DNA of 56,364 nt from the NCBI GenBank assembly GCA_946408595.1, contig CAMJSX010000005.1, forward strand, positions 1 through 56,364. Direction: 5' to 3'. Source of the stretch: an uncultured Candidatus Saccharibacteria bacterium. Lineage in GTDB: Bacteria > Patescibacteriota > Saccharimonadia > Saccharimonadales > Saccharimonadaceae. The notes beneath the pieces were generated by a model. It was not told where the DNA came from, searched no databases, and saw only the letters and a program-made list of their open reading frames with translations. The first letter of the stretch is position 1. Each line of letters opens with the position of its first letter. This document shows, in pieces, positions 1-8,859 of this stretch. Both the position numbers and the translations under genes were made by a program.

Positions 1-16
1 AAGGAGAAAAAGTAAT

Positions 17-643
17 ATGGGTCAGAAGGTTAATCCCATCTCTTACCGTCTCCAAGTGAGCAAGGACTGGTCTTCTAAGTGGTTTACCAGGAAGAGCGAC
101 TTTCGTCATTGGCTCGTGGAAGACGTCAAGATTCGTGAGATGATCGAGGACCGGTTCAAGAGCCGCCCAACCATTGCACGCATCAACATTGAACGCTCCG
201 CCAATCTTACTACAGTCACAATTTTAACTGCTAAAGCAGGTGCTGTAATTGGTAAGCAAGGCGCTGGCATCAATGAACTCAAGAAAGAACTTGAGAAAAT
301 CGTTTCAGGACCAGTACGTATCAACGTCGAAGAGGTCAAGAAACCAGAATTAAATGCTAAACTCGTAGCTGAAAACATTGGTTTCCAGCTCGGCAAGCGT
401 ATGAATTTCCGCCGTGCCGTCAAAATGGCTTTGCAATCTACTATGAATGCAGGTGCCAAGGGTGTACGTATCGAGGTATCAGGTCGTCTTAACGGCGCTG
501 AAATGTCTCGTCGTGAGAAATTCATTGAAGGTTCCGTGCCTCTACATACTTTAAGAGCAGATATCGATTTTCACTGTCATCACGCACCAACAATTGCTGG
601 TATCGTCGGCGTGAAAGTTTGGATCTACAAGGGGGAAAAGTAA
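17..643 (+). CDS. rpsC: 30S ribosomal protein uS3
   Basis: Small-subunit head protein that contacts mRNA at the entry channel. The 208-residue product opens with the family signature MGQKVNP and has a type-2 KH domain with the GxxG loop GKQG at residues 79-82, followed by the usual uS3 C-terminal domain. Length is typical of bacterial uS3. A Shine-Dalgarno sequence AAGGAG lies at the very start of the window, 10 nt before the ATG. rplP follows after one base, so this is the middle of an S10-type operon whose upstream part (rplV and earlier) lies outside the window. Confidence 0.98.
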   Translation: MGQKVNPISYRLQVSKDWSSKWFTRKSDFRHWLVEDVKIREMIEDRFKSRPTIARINIERSANLTTVTILTAKAGAVIGKQGAGINELKKELEKIVSGPVRINVEEVKKPELNAKLVAENIGFQLGKRMNFRRAVKMALQSTMNAGAKGVRIEVSGRLNGAEMSRREKFIEGSVPLHTLRADIDFHCHHAPTIAGIVGVKVWIYKGEK

Positions 644-644
644 G

Positions 645-1064
645 ATGGCTATTCTACTTCCAAAGAAAACTGCCCACCGCAAGGTTCGCAAAGGTAAAAA
701 CGAAGGCATCGCCACTCGCTGCAACACTGTAGCCTTTGGTGATTATGGCCTGATGTCACTTGATAATGAGCGTGTCAATTCCAAGCAAATTGAGGCTGCT
801 CGTCAAGCGATTACCCGTTATATTAAACGTGGTGGTAAAATCTGGATTCGGATTTTCCCACATACACCAGTAACCAAGAAACCACTTGATGTAAAAATGG
901 GTTCTGGTAAAGGTGAACCACAATTCTTTGTGGCTAAGGTGAAAGCTGGTACGGTGATGTTTGAAATCGCCGATGTAACTGACGAACAAGCTAAAGAAGC
1001 TTTAAGACTTGCTTCGCACAAGTTACCAGTGAAATGTAAAATAATTAAGAAAGAGGAGTTTTAA
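645..1064 (+). CDS. rplP: 50S ribosomal protein uL16
   Basis: Large-subunit protein near the A-site tRNA elbow. The 139-residue product has the normal uL16 length and core, including an N-terminal basic segment, the run GGKIWIRIFP and the motif GSGKGEPQFFVAKVK. It starts one base after rpsC stops. It is followed by rpsQ after a single base; in most bacteria rpmC (uL29) sits at that junction, so its absence here is notable. Confidence 0.98.
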   Translation: MAILLPKKTAHRKVRKGKNEGIATRCNTVAFGDYGLMSLDNERVNSKQIEAARQAITRYIKRGGKIWIRIFPHTPVTKKPLDVKMGSGKGEPQFFVAKVKAGTVMFEIADVTDEQAKEALRLASHKLPVKCKIIKKEEF

Positions 1065-1065
1065 A

Positions 1066-1398
1066 ATGGCACACACATTAGTAGGGGTGGTGACTTCCGA
1101 TAAGCGTGATAAGACCATTACCGTCTCCATCGTTTCTCGTGAAACTCATCCACTTTATCGCAAGCAATATACGAAAACTCGTAAATACACTGCTCACGAT
1201 GAGAAAAATGAGGCCAAGGTTGGTGACCGTGTCGAAATCGCGGCAACCAGACCTTTGTCAAAGACCAAAGCTTATACTCTCGTCAAAATTCTCGAACGCT
1301 CTCATGGTACTGTTGAACTCAAAGAAGATGTCAATACCGTAGAGATGCCAGAAAAAATTGGTGCAGACAAAAAAGCTAAAGAAGAGGGGGATAAGTAA
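1066..1398 (+). CDS. rpsQ: 30S ribosomal protein uS17
   Basis: Primary 16S rRNA-binding protein. The first 85 or so residues match uS17 (GVVTSDKRDKTITVSI, then HPLYRK and a typical beta-barrel core). The 110-residue product carries a C-terminal charged extension of about 25 residues rich in Lys and Glu beyond the usual end. A Shine-Dalgarno GAGGAG sits in the end of rplP. The stop TAA is immediately followed by the rplN ATG, which points to tight translational coupling. Confidence 0.97.
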   Translation: MAHTLVGVVTSDKRDKTITVSIVSRETHPLYRKQYTKTRKYTAHDEKNEAKVGDRVEIAATRPLSKTKAYTLVKILERSHGTVELKEDVNTVEMPEKIGADKKAKEEGDK

Positions 1399-1767
1399 AT
1401 GATACAGCAAGAAACTAGATTAAAAGTGGCCGACAACAGTGGCGCTAAGGAACTCGGAGTCATCCGCGTACTTGGTGGTACTCGCGCCCGCTATGCTCGC
1501 GTAGGCGACATTGTCACCTGCTCAGTGAAGGATGCTTCACCAACTGGTGGCGTCAAGAAAAAAGCTGTAGTTAAGGCCGTGATCGTACGCACTGTACAAC
1601 CAATTCGTCGTCCAGATGGTTCAACCATTCGCTTTGACGAAAATGCAGCCGTGCTCGTAAACGAAGACAAGACTCCACGTGGTACCCGCGTGTTTGGTCC
1701 AATTCCTCGTGAACTACGTGACCTTGGCTTTAACAAGATTATTAGCTTGGCACCGGAGGTACTCTAA
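1399..1767 (+). CDS. rplN: 50S ribosomal protein uL14
   Basis: Large-subunit interface protein. The 122-residue length is exactly that of most bacterial uL14, and the classical motifs are visible: the N-terminal [18 protein letters not shown] and the C-terminal [12 protein letters not shown]. The gene abuts rpsQ with no spacer. The rplX start lies one base beyond the stop. No anomalies. Confidence 0.99.
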   Translation: MIQQETRLKVADNSGAKELGVIRVLGGTRARYARVGDIVTCSVKDASPTGGVKKKAVVKAVIVRTVQPIRRPDGSTIRFDENAAVLVNEDKTPRGTRVFGPIPRELRDLGFNKIISLAPEVL

Positions 1768-1768
1768 T

Positions 1769-2047
1769 ATGAAAATTGGTGATACTGTTAAAATCATTGC
1801 CGGTGACAACAAAGGCAAAGAAGCTAAAATTGTCCGTATCGATCGTAAAAATAATAAAGCGATGCTCGAAGGTATCGGCATCGTGGAACGCCACATGAAA
1901 AAATCCTACTTAAATCCAAATGGTGGTAAGAAAACCATTCATGTCGGTATCGATATGTCAAATTTGAAATTAGTCAAAGCTGAAGCAGCAAAAACTGCAA
2001 AGAAAGCTGATAAAAAGAACGCTAAAGTTAAAAAAGGAGCTAAATAA
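1769..2047 (+). CDS. rplX: 50S ribosomal protein uL24
   Basis: Assembly initiator protein of the large subunit. I take the ATG at 1769 (MKIGDTVKIIAGDNKG) as the start, giving 92 residues; a longer frame from 1679 runs back into rplN and begins with sequence unlike uL24. A KOW motif occupies residues 1-30. The Shine-Dalgarno CGGAGG is inside the end of rplN. The C-terminus is a short Lys/Ala-rich tail. The stop overlaps the rplE start as TAATG. Confidence 0.97.
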   Translation: MKIGDTVKIIAGDNKGKEAKIVRIDRKNNKAMLEGIGIVERHMKKSYLNPNGGKKTIHVGIDMSNLKLVKAEAAKTAKKADKKNAKVKKGAK

Positions 2048-2667
2048 TGGCGGAAAAGAAAACGGCTGCTAAGACCGCAAAGCCAGCGAAAGCTAGCAAG
2101 GCTGTCGTAGCACAACCACGCCTCAAAGCTCTCTACAATTCAGAGCTTAAGGCGAAACTACAAAAAGAACTGGGCTTAAAGAACATCAACCAAGTCCCAG
2201 AACTCAAAAAAGTGATTGTTTCTTCTGGCGTCGGCAAGAAGCGTGAAGACAAGAAATTCACCGAGACCGTAGAACTTACCCTCGCGAAAATTACTGGTCA
2301 AGCACCAACTTCAAGACTCGCTAAGAAATCAATCGCTACGTTCAAGATTCGTAAAGGTATGGGTGCGCCAGTTGGCTACCTCACCACTCTTCGAAATGAC
2401 AAGATGTACGAATTTGTGGATCGTTTGATTAACATCGCTTTGCCACACGTGCGTGATTTCCATGGTGTGTCAAGCACGGCTTTTGATAAGCAAGGCAATT
2501 ACAACTTAGGGCTCAAAGAGCAAACTGTGTTCCCAGAAATTACTTTCGAAGATGCAGCTGTGCTTCATGGTCTCGAAGTCACATTTATTATTAAAAATGG
2601 TTCAAAGGAAGGAAGCTATAAGTTGCTAGAACTCTTTGGAATGCCGTTTGAGAAAGGAGCGAAGTAA
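2047..2667 (+). CDS. rplE: 50S ribosomal protein uL5 with basic N-terminal extension
   Basis: 5S rRNA-binding protein of the central protuberance. Residues from about 27 on ([15 protein letters not shown]...) match uL5 throughout, including KITGQAP and the [12 protein letters not shown] segment. The 206-residue product is about 25 longer than typical because of an N-terminal Lys/Ala-rich low-complexity stretch. The ATG overlaps the rplX stop (TAATG), so the extension appears to be translated. Confidence 0.97.
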   Translation: MAEKKTAAKTAKPAKASKAVVAQPRLKALYNSELKAKLQKELGLKNINQVPELKKVIVSSGVGKKREDKKFTETVELTLAKITGQAPTSRLAKKSIATFKIRKGMGAPVGYLTTLRNDKMYEFVDRLINIALPHVRDFHGVSSTAFDKQGNYNLGLKEQTVFPEITFEDAAVLHGLEVTFIIKNGSKEGSYKLLELFGMPFEKGAK

Positions 2668-2936
2668 TGGCTAAAAAATCTGCAGTGCTTCGTGACGAAA
2701 AAAGGCGTCAAATGTACGAAAAATATAAAGCTAAACGCGCTGAGTTAAAAGCCGCAGGTGATTTGGAGGGTTTGCAAAAGCTTCCACGCAATTCATCTGT
2801 GACAAGACTCAAAAACCGCGACATGTTGGATGGTCGTCCACGCGGTTACATGCGCCGTTTTGGTTTATCACGTATTAACTTCCGGGAAAAAGCTAGTAAA
2901 GGCGAAATTCCTGGTGTAACTAAGAGCAGCTGGTAG
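2667..2936 (+). CDS. rpsN: 30S ribosomal protein uS14, zinc-free type
   Basis: Small-subunit head protein. The 89-residue product is the longer cysteine-free form: no CxxC zinc knuckle is present, whereas the conserved C-terminal [18 protein letters not shown] block is intact. The ATG overlaps the rplE stop codon (TAATG). Followed after 15 bases by rpsH. No oddities beyond choosing the C-minus version. Confidence 0.97.
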   Translation: MAKKSAVLRDEKRRQMYEKYKAKRAELKAAGDLEGLQKLPRNSSVTRLKNRDMLDGRPRGYMRRFGLSRINFREKASKGEIPGVTKSSW

Positions 2937-2951
2937 GAGAAAGGAGAAAAT

Positions 2952-3353
2952 ATGTCTATTGCAACTACAGATCAAATTGCCGATTTCATTACCCGCATTC
3001 GTAACGCGGTAAACGTTGGCAAGAACGAAATCCTCGTGCCAGTTTCTAAGCTCAAAGTCGCCATCGTGGAAGTGTTAGCTAAAAATGGTTATATTGCTTC
3101 CTATGATGTCGTCGAAGGTACCCCTCGTGGTATGCTCCACGTCGTGATTAACGAACCTGGTACCGTGGCCAAGGTCAACGAGATCGTCAAGGTTTCGAAG
3201 CCTGGTCGTCGTGTATATTCATCAGCAAGTGATTTGCCAGTAGTAAAGTCTGGTCGTGGAATGATCATCGTCTCCACTTCAAAAGGCTTGATGACTGGTC
3301 GCGAAGCGAAAAAAGCCGGCCTTGGTGGCGAAATTCTCGTCCGAGTCTGGTAA
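2952..3353 (+). CDS. rpsH: 30S ribosomal protein uS8
   Basis: 16S rRNA-binding assembly protein. The 133-residue sequence is full length, with the N-terminal TDQIADFITRIRNAV and the C-terminal GLMTGREAKKAGLGGEIL block. A good Shine-Dalgarno AAGGAG precedes the ATG. It is the last ribosomal gene before an 18 kb surface block; its usual next neighbour rplF is at 21224. A second, divergent copy of its last 26 codons lies at 8707-8787, downstream of the adhesin. The stop codon is also the first base triplet of a 9-bp tandem repeat. Confidence 0.98.
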   Translation: MSIATTDQIADFITRIRNAVNVGKNEILVPVSKLKVAIVEVLAKNGYIASYDVVEGTPRGMLHVVINEPGTVAKVNEIVKVSKPGRRVYSSASDLPVVKSGRGMIIVSTSKGLMTGREAKKAGLGGEILVRVW

Positions 3354-3395
3354 TATATATAATATATATAATATATATAATATATATAATATATA
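3351..3395. repeat. Five perfect 9-bp tandem repeats (TAATATATA)
   Basis: Five uninterrupted copies of TAATATATA begin in the rpsH stop codon and run to the base before the terminator stem. Each junction between units creates TATAAT, so the array contains four overlapping -10-like hexamers spaced 9 bp apart. Perfect short arrays of this kind are prone to slipped-strand copy-number change. No function can be assigned from sequence alone. Confidence 0.95.
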
Positions 3396-3399
3396 GTGG

Positions 3400-3430
3400 C
3401 TCACCCCTGTTAAACAGGGGTGAGTTTTTT
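3400..3430 (+). terminator. Intrinsic terminator of the rpsC-rpsH operon
   Basis: A perfect 10-bp stem CTCACCCCTG/CAGGGGTGAG with loop TTAAA is followed by six T. It ends ribosomal transcription just after rpsH. A related hairpin with three G-U-compatible changes recurs at 8860-8890. Confidence 0.95.
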
Positions 3431-3454
3431 GTCGTTTATTAATGGTGCTTAAGG

Positions 3455-3483
3455 TTGATATCCGTTGGTCTCTGTGGTAAAAT
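3455..3483 (+). promoter_or_regulatory. Promoter of the adhesin gene
   Basis: TTGATA (3455-3460), a 17-nt spacer and TAAAAT (3478-3483) form a near-consensus vegetative promoter. It directs transcription from about 3490, and a Shine-Dalgarno AAGGAG at 3501-3506 lies 7 nt before the adhesin ATG. Confidence 0.85.
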
Positions 3484-3513
3484 GAGGGAAAAATAGAGCG
3501 AAGGAGAAAGCTT

Positions 3514-6500
3514 ATGAAACTAAAAAGGCTGTTTTGTGCAGTCCTTGCCTTTATAACGGCAGGGTATAATCTTGGTGGGGTATTACCAGTAATGGCGGCG
3601 GAGGGTGATGAACAACCAATCATCCAAAATGAAGCGCCGGTGGAAATAATGAAGGATGGAGTGGGGACCGGAATTATTCTTTCGAAAAACGCAGAGCCGG
3701 TAGAAGGTTACGTCAATAGATATAAAATTACGCTTCGAGTAGAATCACCAAAGACGGAAAAGACGTCTGACACGGTAATCGTGATCGACCGCTCAAACAG
3801 TATGAATGGCACTAAGCTGACCAATGCTAAAGCGGCAGCTGATTCGCTCGCAAAACAATTGTTGCCAGAAGGTAATACTTTAAATAGAATTGCGGTTATC
3901 TCGTATGGAGATAGCGTACAAAATGTCTCAAATGGTTTCTCCTCTTCTTATCAAACAATTCACAGCGCAATAAGTAGTATTAGCCAAAATGGTGGTGGTA
4001 CCTTTACGCAGGCAGGTTTAAGGACAGCAAGACAGGTGCTTGAAGGTGTTTCGACTCCAGCAAATTACCGAACCATTATTCTCCTTTCGGATGGTGCACC
4101 AAGCTATAGTTACGGAATTAAAAACTTTAGCGCTAGTAATGATTTAGTGAGTGGGAATTCGGCGATTTCAAATAGTAATATTTATCAGTTTAAGGTAATG
4201 ACTTCAGCGGATAAATTTGATTATAATACCACAGTAGGTGATGGTAGTAGATTAAATTCGCAGCCAGATGGTGCAGAAATGTGGGACTGGGCTGGTAGCA
4301 CATATATTGGTGGATGGAATCGTGATTACTATTATAATCATGGTAATTCAGCAATTGCGGAAGCAAATTTCTATAAAGCGACTGGTAATACTCTATATAC
4401 GATTGCTTTGAATGCCGGAACTTGGGGTAATAGCACACTTAATAGTATGGCTAGCCCAGGTAAGGCCAAAACCGCTACGGAAGCAAATTTGAAACAAATT
4501 TTTGATGAAATTGCGGGCGAGATTTCTTCTTTGATTAAGAGTGCACAAATTGAAGACGTGATGGGCGAAGGCGTAGTAGTGTCAACCGCGACTGGTGTGA
4601 CAATGGGTGAAAACAATGGTAGCTTTACTTGGAATCTAGAAGCTAAAGATTTTCATTTGACGGAAGATGGCAGTAAGTTCTATGCGGAAAAATCTTACGT
4701 GGTAGATTTTACGACAGATTTACCAGTAGATGATGACAATGCTGATTCATACTTTGCTTTGAATGAAGAAGCAAAAATTACTTACAATAACGGTGAAGGT
4801 GAAGGTTATTTCCCAACACCTTCAGCACGACCATTTAAGGTGAATATTGAAAAAGAATTAACGCAAGTAAAGGATGGTGTGGAGACTAAACTTCCGGATG
4901 GTCAGGAATTCCATTTTAACATTTCGGGAGTAGATGAAACTTTCTCGGTGAAGTCTGGTTCACAACATATTGTGCCAGTGACGGTGCCAATTGCAATTGG
5001 TACAGAATATACTGTGACTGAAGCAAATTGGGTGCCAGAAAACAGTACGATTAAGTTTGAGAACTATAAAGTAACGTATCCAGATGGTAATACATTTAAA
5101 ATTGTCTCGGATCAAGCAAACCAAGTAGTACACATTGTCATCAAGAACACTTATGAAATAAAAGACATTACGGCAACAAAGACCTGGAGCGACGATAGCG
5201 ACCGCGATGGTTTAAGAAGTAAGTATACGAGCGGTAGTGATAAGCTATATGTGGCGCTAAAAGATGGTAATAATTATGTAGATTATCAAGAAGTAAGTGC
5301 GGACAATAGTAGTAGCTATCCATTTAATAATTTGCCAAAATATCGTAACAATACAGAGATTAATTATGTGGTAGTGGAGGCTAAGAATTGTTCTACTGCG
5401 ACAAGCGGGGCAATTAGTTGTACGCCATTTACAAGTGACAGTAATTACACAGCAACGATTTCTGGCAATGCGATTACGAATACTCATACTCCAGAAACTA
5501 CGAGTGTATTAATAAAGAAGACTTGGGCGGGTGGAGCTACTAAGTTGCCAAATTCAATTACTGTGAATTTGACCGGTGGAAATGTCAACCAAAATATTAC
5601 AATTTCAGCAACGGACAAAGTGGATGGCGAGTGTACGGAATGGTGTAAGAAAATTGATGGACTTTTGAAGTATGAAAACCAAGGTACGCCAATTACTTAT
5701 ACAGTGAGAGAAACCAGCATTTTTGGCACTTCAGCAGAAGGGTTTATTGAATATGGCACAGACGAAACTACTGATGGCCAAAAATCAGTGAATGGTAAAT
5801 GGGATGCAAGTGCGGCGAATAATTCAGGCACTTGGACGATTACGAATACTTGGACACCAGCACAATCAGTCTTTAATGGTTCAACTGATTTTTCAATTAA
5901 AAAAGTTGATAAGAATGGTAATCCTTTGTCGGGCGTGAAGTTCACAGTAAATGGTGATGAATACACGACTGGTGATGATGGTACGATCAAAATAAATATC
6001 CCAGCCAACTTATTAGTGCGTGAAGAAACTAAGAATTATGAAATTATTGAGACGGTGGCGAAGGATGGCTATGATCTTGATGGCGATGCGGCAAATCTTC
6101 AGGTAGTGGTTTCTAGTGGCTTGACATCAGTAACTTCAAGTGGAAGCGTATTCACGAACAACTATACAAAGAGCTTTACTTTCACGGCTTCCGGTAATCA
6201 AAATTACACTTGGAATAAAGAAGAGAGAATGTTCGTACTAAAGAATAATCGTAGCACGGCAAAATCACTCAAAATTGAAAAGACTTACTCCGGCGTGAGT
6301 GAAGATGCTCTTAAGAATAGTGGTTTGAACTTTACAGTGACTGGTCCAGCGGATTTTGAAAAGAAAGTAATTTCAATTTCAGAATTCACCTTTAGTGATG
6401 GTAAAGCGACTTTTGAGCTTCTAAATGTGCCAACCGGTGATTATACTGTGAAAGAAAGTGGCGGTGAGTTTGATGGCTTATTCACGATGACCATATCTGG

Positions 6501-8697
6501 TGATAACAATGCTACTAAAACTCTCGGCAAGAATAAAGAAGTGAAGTTCACGATTAATAATGCTTATACGGTAATTTCGGATGAGTCTTATGAAGTGGCG
6601 AAGATTTGGAGTGATGGCGATAACCGTGATAATAAACGTCCAACCGAACTGGAAGTTTACTTGAAGGCAAATGGCAAGACGGTGGATACACAAAAACTAA
6701 CTGCTGATACTTGGTCATATAAATGGACGAACTTACCAAAGGCAAACGAAGACGGTGAAGCTTTGACTTATTCAGTAGAAGAAAAGAGTGTAAGCGATTA
6801 TACTTTAACGGATACAAAGACTGAGACGGGCAAGACGACCTTTACTAATACACATACTCCTGAGACTACGAGTGTATTAATTAAGAAGACTTGGGTAGGT
6901 GATAAGACTGCACCAAAATCAATTACGGTGAATTTGACTGGTGGTGGTGAGAACCAAAACATTACGATTACGGAGACGGACAAAGTTGAGGGTGAATGTA
7001 CAGAATGGTGTAAGAAGGTTGAGGGTCTTTATAAATATGACAATGGCACAGAAATTGAATATGTAGTAAGAGAAACTGGTATAGTGGGTGTTTCGGCAGA
7101 CGGCTTTATTGAATATGGCACGGATGTAACTTCCGAAGGCCAAAAGTCGGTGAATGGTAAATGGAATGCCCAAGAAGTAAATAATTCTGGCACTTGGACG
7201 GTAACTAATACTTGGGTGCCAGCGACTTCGCTTTACAATGGCTCAACGGACTTTGCGATTAAGAAGGTTGATAAGAACGGCAATCCACTTTCTGGCGTGA
7301 AGTTTACGATTAATGGTGAGGAATTCACGACTGGTGAAGACGGCAAGATTCTAGTAGAAATTCCGGTGAACCAACTAGTCAGCAGCGAAACCAAGAACTA
7401 CGAGATTATTGAAACAGTAGCTAAGGATGGCTATGACCTAGATGGTGACAAAGCTAATCTCGAAGTCGTTATCGAAAGCGGCCTAGTTTCCGTGGATGCA
7501 GCTACTTTGGTTAATACCTATAGCAAGACCTTTACCTTCACGGCTTCTGGCAATAAGAACTACGTTTGGAATAAAGAAGAAAGAATGTTTATTCTAGAAA
7601 ACAAACGTAGCGAAGCCAAGTCGCTGACGATTGAGAAGACCTTCTCGGGTATTGACGAAGAGGTATTAAAGGGAAGCGATCTCGTGTTCACCGTAAGTGG
7701 TCCGGATGACTTTGAAACCAAGAATATTCCATTCTCAGACTTCACGATTAGTGAGGGCAAAGGTACGTATGTTTTGAAGCACGTGCCAACCGGTGACTAT
7801 ACTGTAGAAGAAAAAGGTGGTGAGTTCAAAGATTCATTCACTTTGACGACAACTGGTGACAATGGCGCGACGAAGACCTTAGCCAAAGGTAAGGCTGTGA
7901 AATTCACGATTGATAATACCTACGCAGCAATCGCTGACGTCACTTATGAAGTTGCGAAGATTTGGGATGACGACAATGACCGTGATGGTATTCGCCCAAC
8001 CAAACTCAGCGTGGATTTGAAGGCTAATGGCTCAAAAGTGGAGACTGTAGAGCTCACAGGCGACAGCTGGTCCTATAAGTGGGAAAACTTGCCAAGAGTC
8101 AATGAAAAGAACGAAACTTTGACTTATTCAGTAGTTGAAAAAGTAACTGGCGATTACGAGCAGACCAAGGTAGAAACAAAAGACAATAAAACCACCTTCA
8201 CTAACACTCACACACCAGAATTAGTTAATGGTGATGGCGAGTTAACAATCGTGAAGATTTGGGAAGATGGTGACGACCTGTTAGAGTTTAGACCAACGAT
8301 GATTATGGTGAATTTGTTAGCCAATGGCGAAGTGATCGACACGGTACCAGTAGTAGAAAATGCCGATGGCGTTTGGGTGTACACCTTCACCGGTCTCTAC
8401 AAGAATGATGGTGGCGAAGAGATCGAATATACAGTAGAAGAAGATGGCGTGGATGGTTATAGCACAGAAATTAGCGGTGATGCGGCGTCTGGGTTCGAGA
8501 TTGTAAATACCAGCACCGATCCATGCTCATTTGGAGCTTGCGGTAAGGGCGAAGAGCCAACTCCTCCAGACACTGGTAGAATGACAGCTGACGAAGCGAC
8601 AGGTGCGGTCAATTCTTCGATCGCCGGCTCAGCACTTGGCATGATGGCCCTACTCTTCCTCATCGGATTGTTCAAGAGAAATAAGAAGGAAGCGTAA
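3514..8697 (+). CDS. Large cell-wall-anchored VWA/Cna-B adhesin
   Basis: Predicted surface adhesin or pilin-like stalk of 1727 residues. A signal peptide covers about residues 1-29 (cut near MAA/EGD). A von Willebrand factor A domain follows, with the MIDAS motif DRSNS at 92-96 and later GGGTFTQAG and LLSDGAPS. After it come many Cna-B/SpaA-like beta domains, including a tandem duplication: a module of about 455 residues starts at codon 656 and again at 1112, and its opening NTHTPE recurs at 1564. The C-terminus has PPDTG, a divergent LPxTG-like sorting motif, then a hydrophobic segment and RNKK, so a sortase substrate is likely; no sortase gene is in the window. It has its own promoter, a strong ribosome site and terminators. 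Family role (host attachment) is inferred. Confidence 0.9.
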   Translation: MKLKRLFCAVLAFITAGYNLGGVLPVMAAEGDEQPIIQNEAPVEIMKDGVGTGIILSKNAEPVEGYVNRYKITLRVESPKTEKTSDTVIVIDRSNSMNGTKLTNAKAAADSLAKQLLPEGNTLNRIAVISYGDSVQNVSNGFSSSYQTIHSAISSISQNGGGTFTQAGLRTARQVLEGVSTPANYRTIILLSDGAPSYSYGIKNFSASNDLVSGNSAISNSNIYQFKVMTSADKFDYNTTVGDGSRLNSQPDGAEMWDWAGSTYIGGWNRDYYYNHGNSAIAEANFYKATGNTLYTIALNAGTWGNSTLNSMASPGKAKTATEANLKQIFDEIAGEISSLIKSAQIEDVMGEGVVVSTATGVTMGENNGSFTWNLEAKDFHLTEDGSKFYAEKSYVVDFTTDLPVDDDNADSYFALNEEAKITYNNGEGEGYFPTPSARPFKVNIEKELTQVKDGVETKLPDGQEFHFNISGVDETFSVKSGSQHIVPVTVPIAIGTEYTVTEANWVPENSTIKFENYKVTYPDGNTFKIVSDQANQVVHIVIKNTYEIKDITATKTWSDDSDRDGLRSKYTSGSDKLYVALKDGNNYVDYQEVSADNSSSYPFNNLPKYRNNTEINYVVVEAKNCSTATSGAISCTPFTSDSNYTATISGNAITNTHTPETTSVLIKKTWAGGATKLPNSITVNLTGGNVNQNITISATDKVDGECTEWCKKIDGLLKYENQGTPITYTVRETSIFGTSAEGFIEYGTDETTDGQKSVNGKWDASAANNSGTWTITNTWTPAQSVFNGSTDFSIKKVDKNGNPLSGVKFTVNGDEYTTGDDGTIKINIPANLLVREETKNYEIIETVAKDGYDLDGDAANLQVVVSSGLTSVTSSGSVFTNNYTKSFTFTASGNQNYTWNKEERMFVLKNNRSTAKSLKIEKTYSGVSEDALKNSGLNFTVTGPADFEKKVISISEFTFSDGKATFELLNVPTGDYTVKESGGEFDGLFTMTISGDNNATKTLGKNKEVKFTINNAYTVISDESYEVAKIWSDGDNRDNKRPTELEVYLKANGKTVDTQKLTADTWSYKWTNLPKANEDGEALTYSVEEKSVSDYTLTDTKTETGKTTFTNTHTPETTSVLIKKTWVGDKTAPKSITVNLTGGGENQNITITETDKVEGECTEWCKKVEGLYKYDNGTEIEYVVRETGIVGVSADGFIEYGTDVTSEGQKSVNGKWNAQEVNNSGTWTVTNTWVPATSLYNGSTDFAIKKVDKNGNPLSGVKFTINGEEFTTGEDGKILVEIPVNQLVSSETKNYEIIETVAKDGYDLDGDKANLEVVIESGLVSVDAATLVNTYSKTFTFTASGNKNYVWNKEERMFILENKRSEAKSLTIEKTFSGIDEEVLKGSDLVFTVSGPDDFETKNIPFSDFTISEGKGTYVLKHVPTGDYTVEEKGGEFKDSFTLTTTGDNGATKTLAKGKAVKFTIDNTYAAIADVTYEVAKIWDDDNDRDGIRPTKLSVDLKANGSKVETVELTGDSWSYKWENLPRVNEKNETLTYSVVEKVTGDYEQTKVETKDNKTTFTNTHTPELVNGDGELTIVKIWEDGDDLLEFRPTMIMVNLLANGEVIDTVPVVENADGVWVYTFTGLYKNDGGEEIEYTVEEDGVDGYSTEISGDAASGFEIVNTSTDPCSFGACGKGEEPTPPDTGRMTADEATGAVNSSIAGSALGMMALLFLIGLFKRNKKEA
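5479..8202 (+). repeat. Tandem duplication of a ~455-codon module inside the adhesin
   Basis: Codons 656-1111 (from 5479) and 1112-1563 (from 6847) encode the same ordered set of domains. Each begins HTPETTSVLIKKTW, continues through IKKVDKNGNPLSGVKF and KDGYDLDGD, and ends with an EVAKIW Cna-B domain. Periods are 1368 and 1356 bp. Copies are clearly similar at the DNA level but diverged, so the duplication is not very recent. Confidence 0.9.
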
Positions 8698-8706
8698 AAC
8701 CAATTC

Positions 8707-8787
8707 TCAACGTCGAAAGGCTTGATGTCTGGTCGCGACGCGAAGAAAGCCGGACTGGGTGGCGAAATTCTCGTGAGAGTTTGGTAA
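8707..8787 (+). pseudogene. Displaced 3' end of a divergent rpsH allele
   Basis: Beginning 9 nt after the adhesin stop, 81 bases align without gaps to the end of rpsH (3273-3353). I count 70/81 identical bases. The frame is open and encodes 26 residues with 24 identical to uS8 plus the TAA; 9 of 11 differences are synonymous (the two changes are Thr to Ser and Glu to Asp). There is no start codon or ribosome site. The pattern fits the tail of a once-functional foreign or ancestral rpsH rather than random decay of a recent copy. Confidence 0.92.
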
Positions 8788-8800
8788 TCGCATGTATGAC

Positions 8801-8826
8801 AAAAATAGCCCTGCGGGGCTATTTTT
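8801..8826 (+). terminator. Intrinsic terminator after the rpsH fragment
   Basis: An 11-bp stem AAAAATAGCCC/GGGCTATTTTT with loop TGCG. The A and T runs make it usable on both strands. It probably ends adhesin transcription. Confidence 0.9.
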
Positions 8827-8859
8827 GATGGTATACAATATATAATATAATTCTGGCGA

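Noticed and set aside
106-525. 139-codon open frame antisense to rpsC
   Set aside because: It lies wholly opposite a highly conserved ribosomal gene, has no ribosome site or promoter, and is a composition shadow.
3351-3395. Possible CRISPR array
   Set aside because: Units are 9 bp without spacers and there are no cas genes in the window.
3279-3623. Minus-strand frame with a repeated Tyr-Ile-Leu pattern across the 9-bp repeats
   Set aside because: The pattern is just the tandem repeat read in frame; the reading frame crosses the rpsH end, a terminator and the adhesin promoter.
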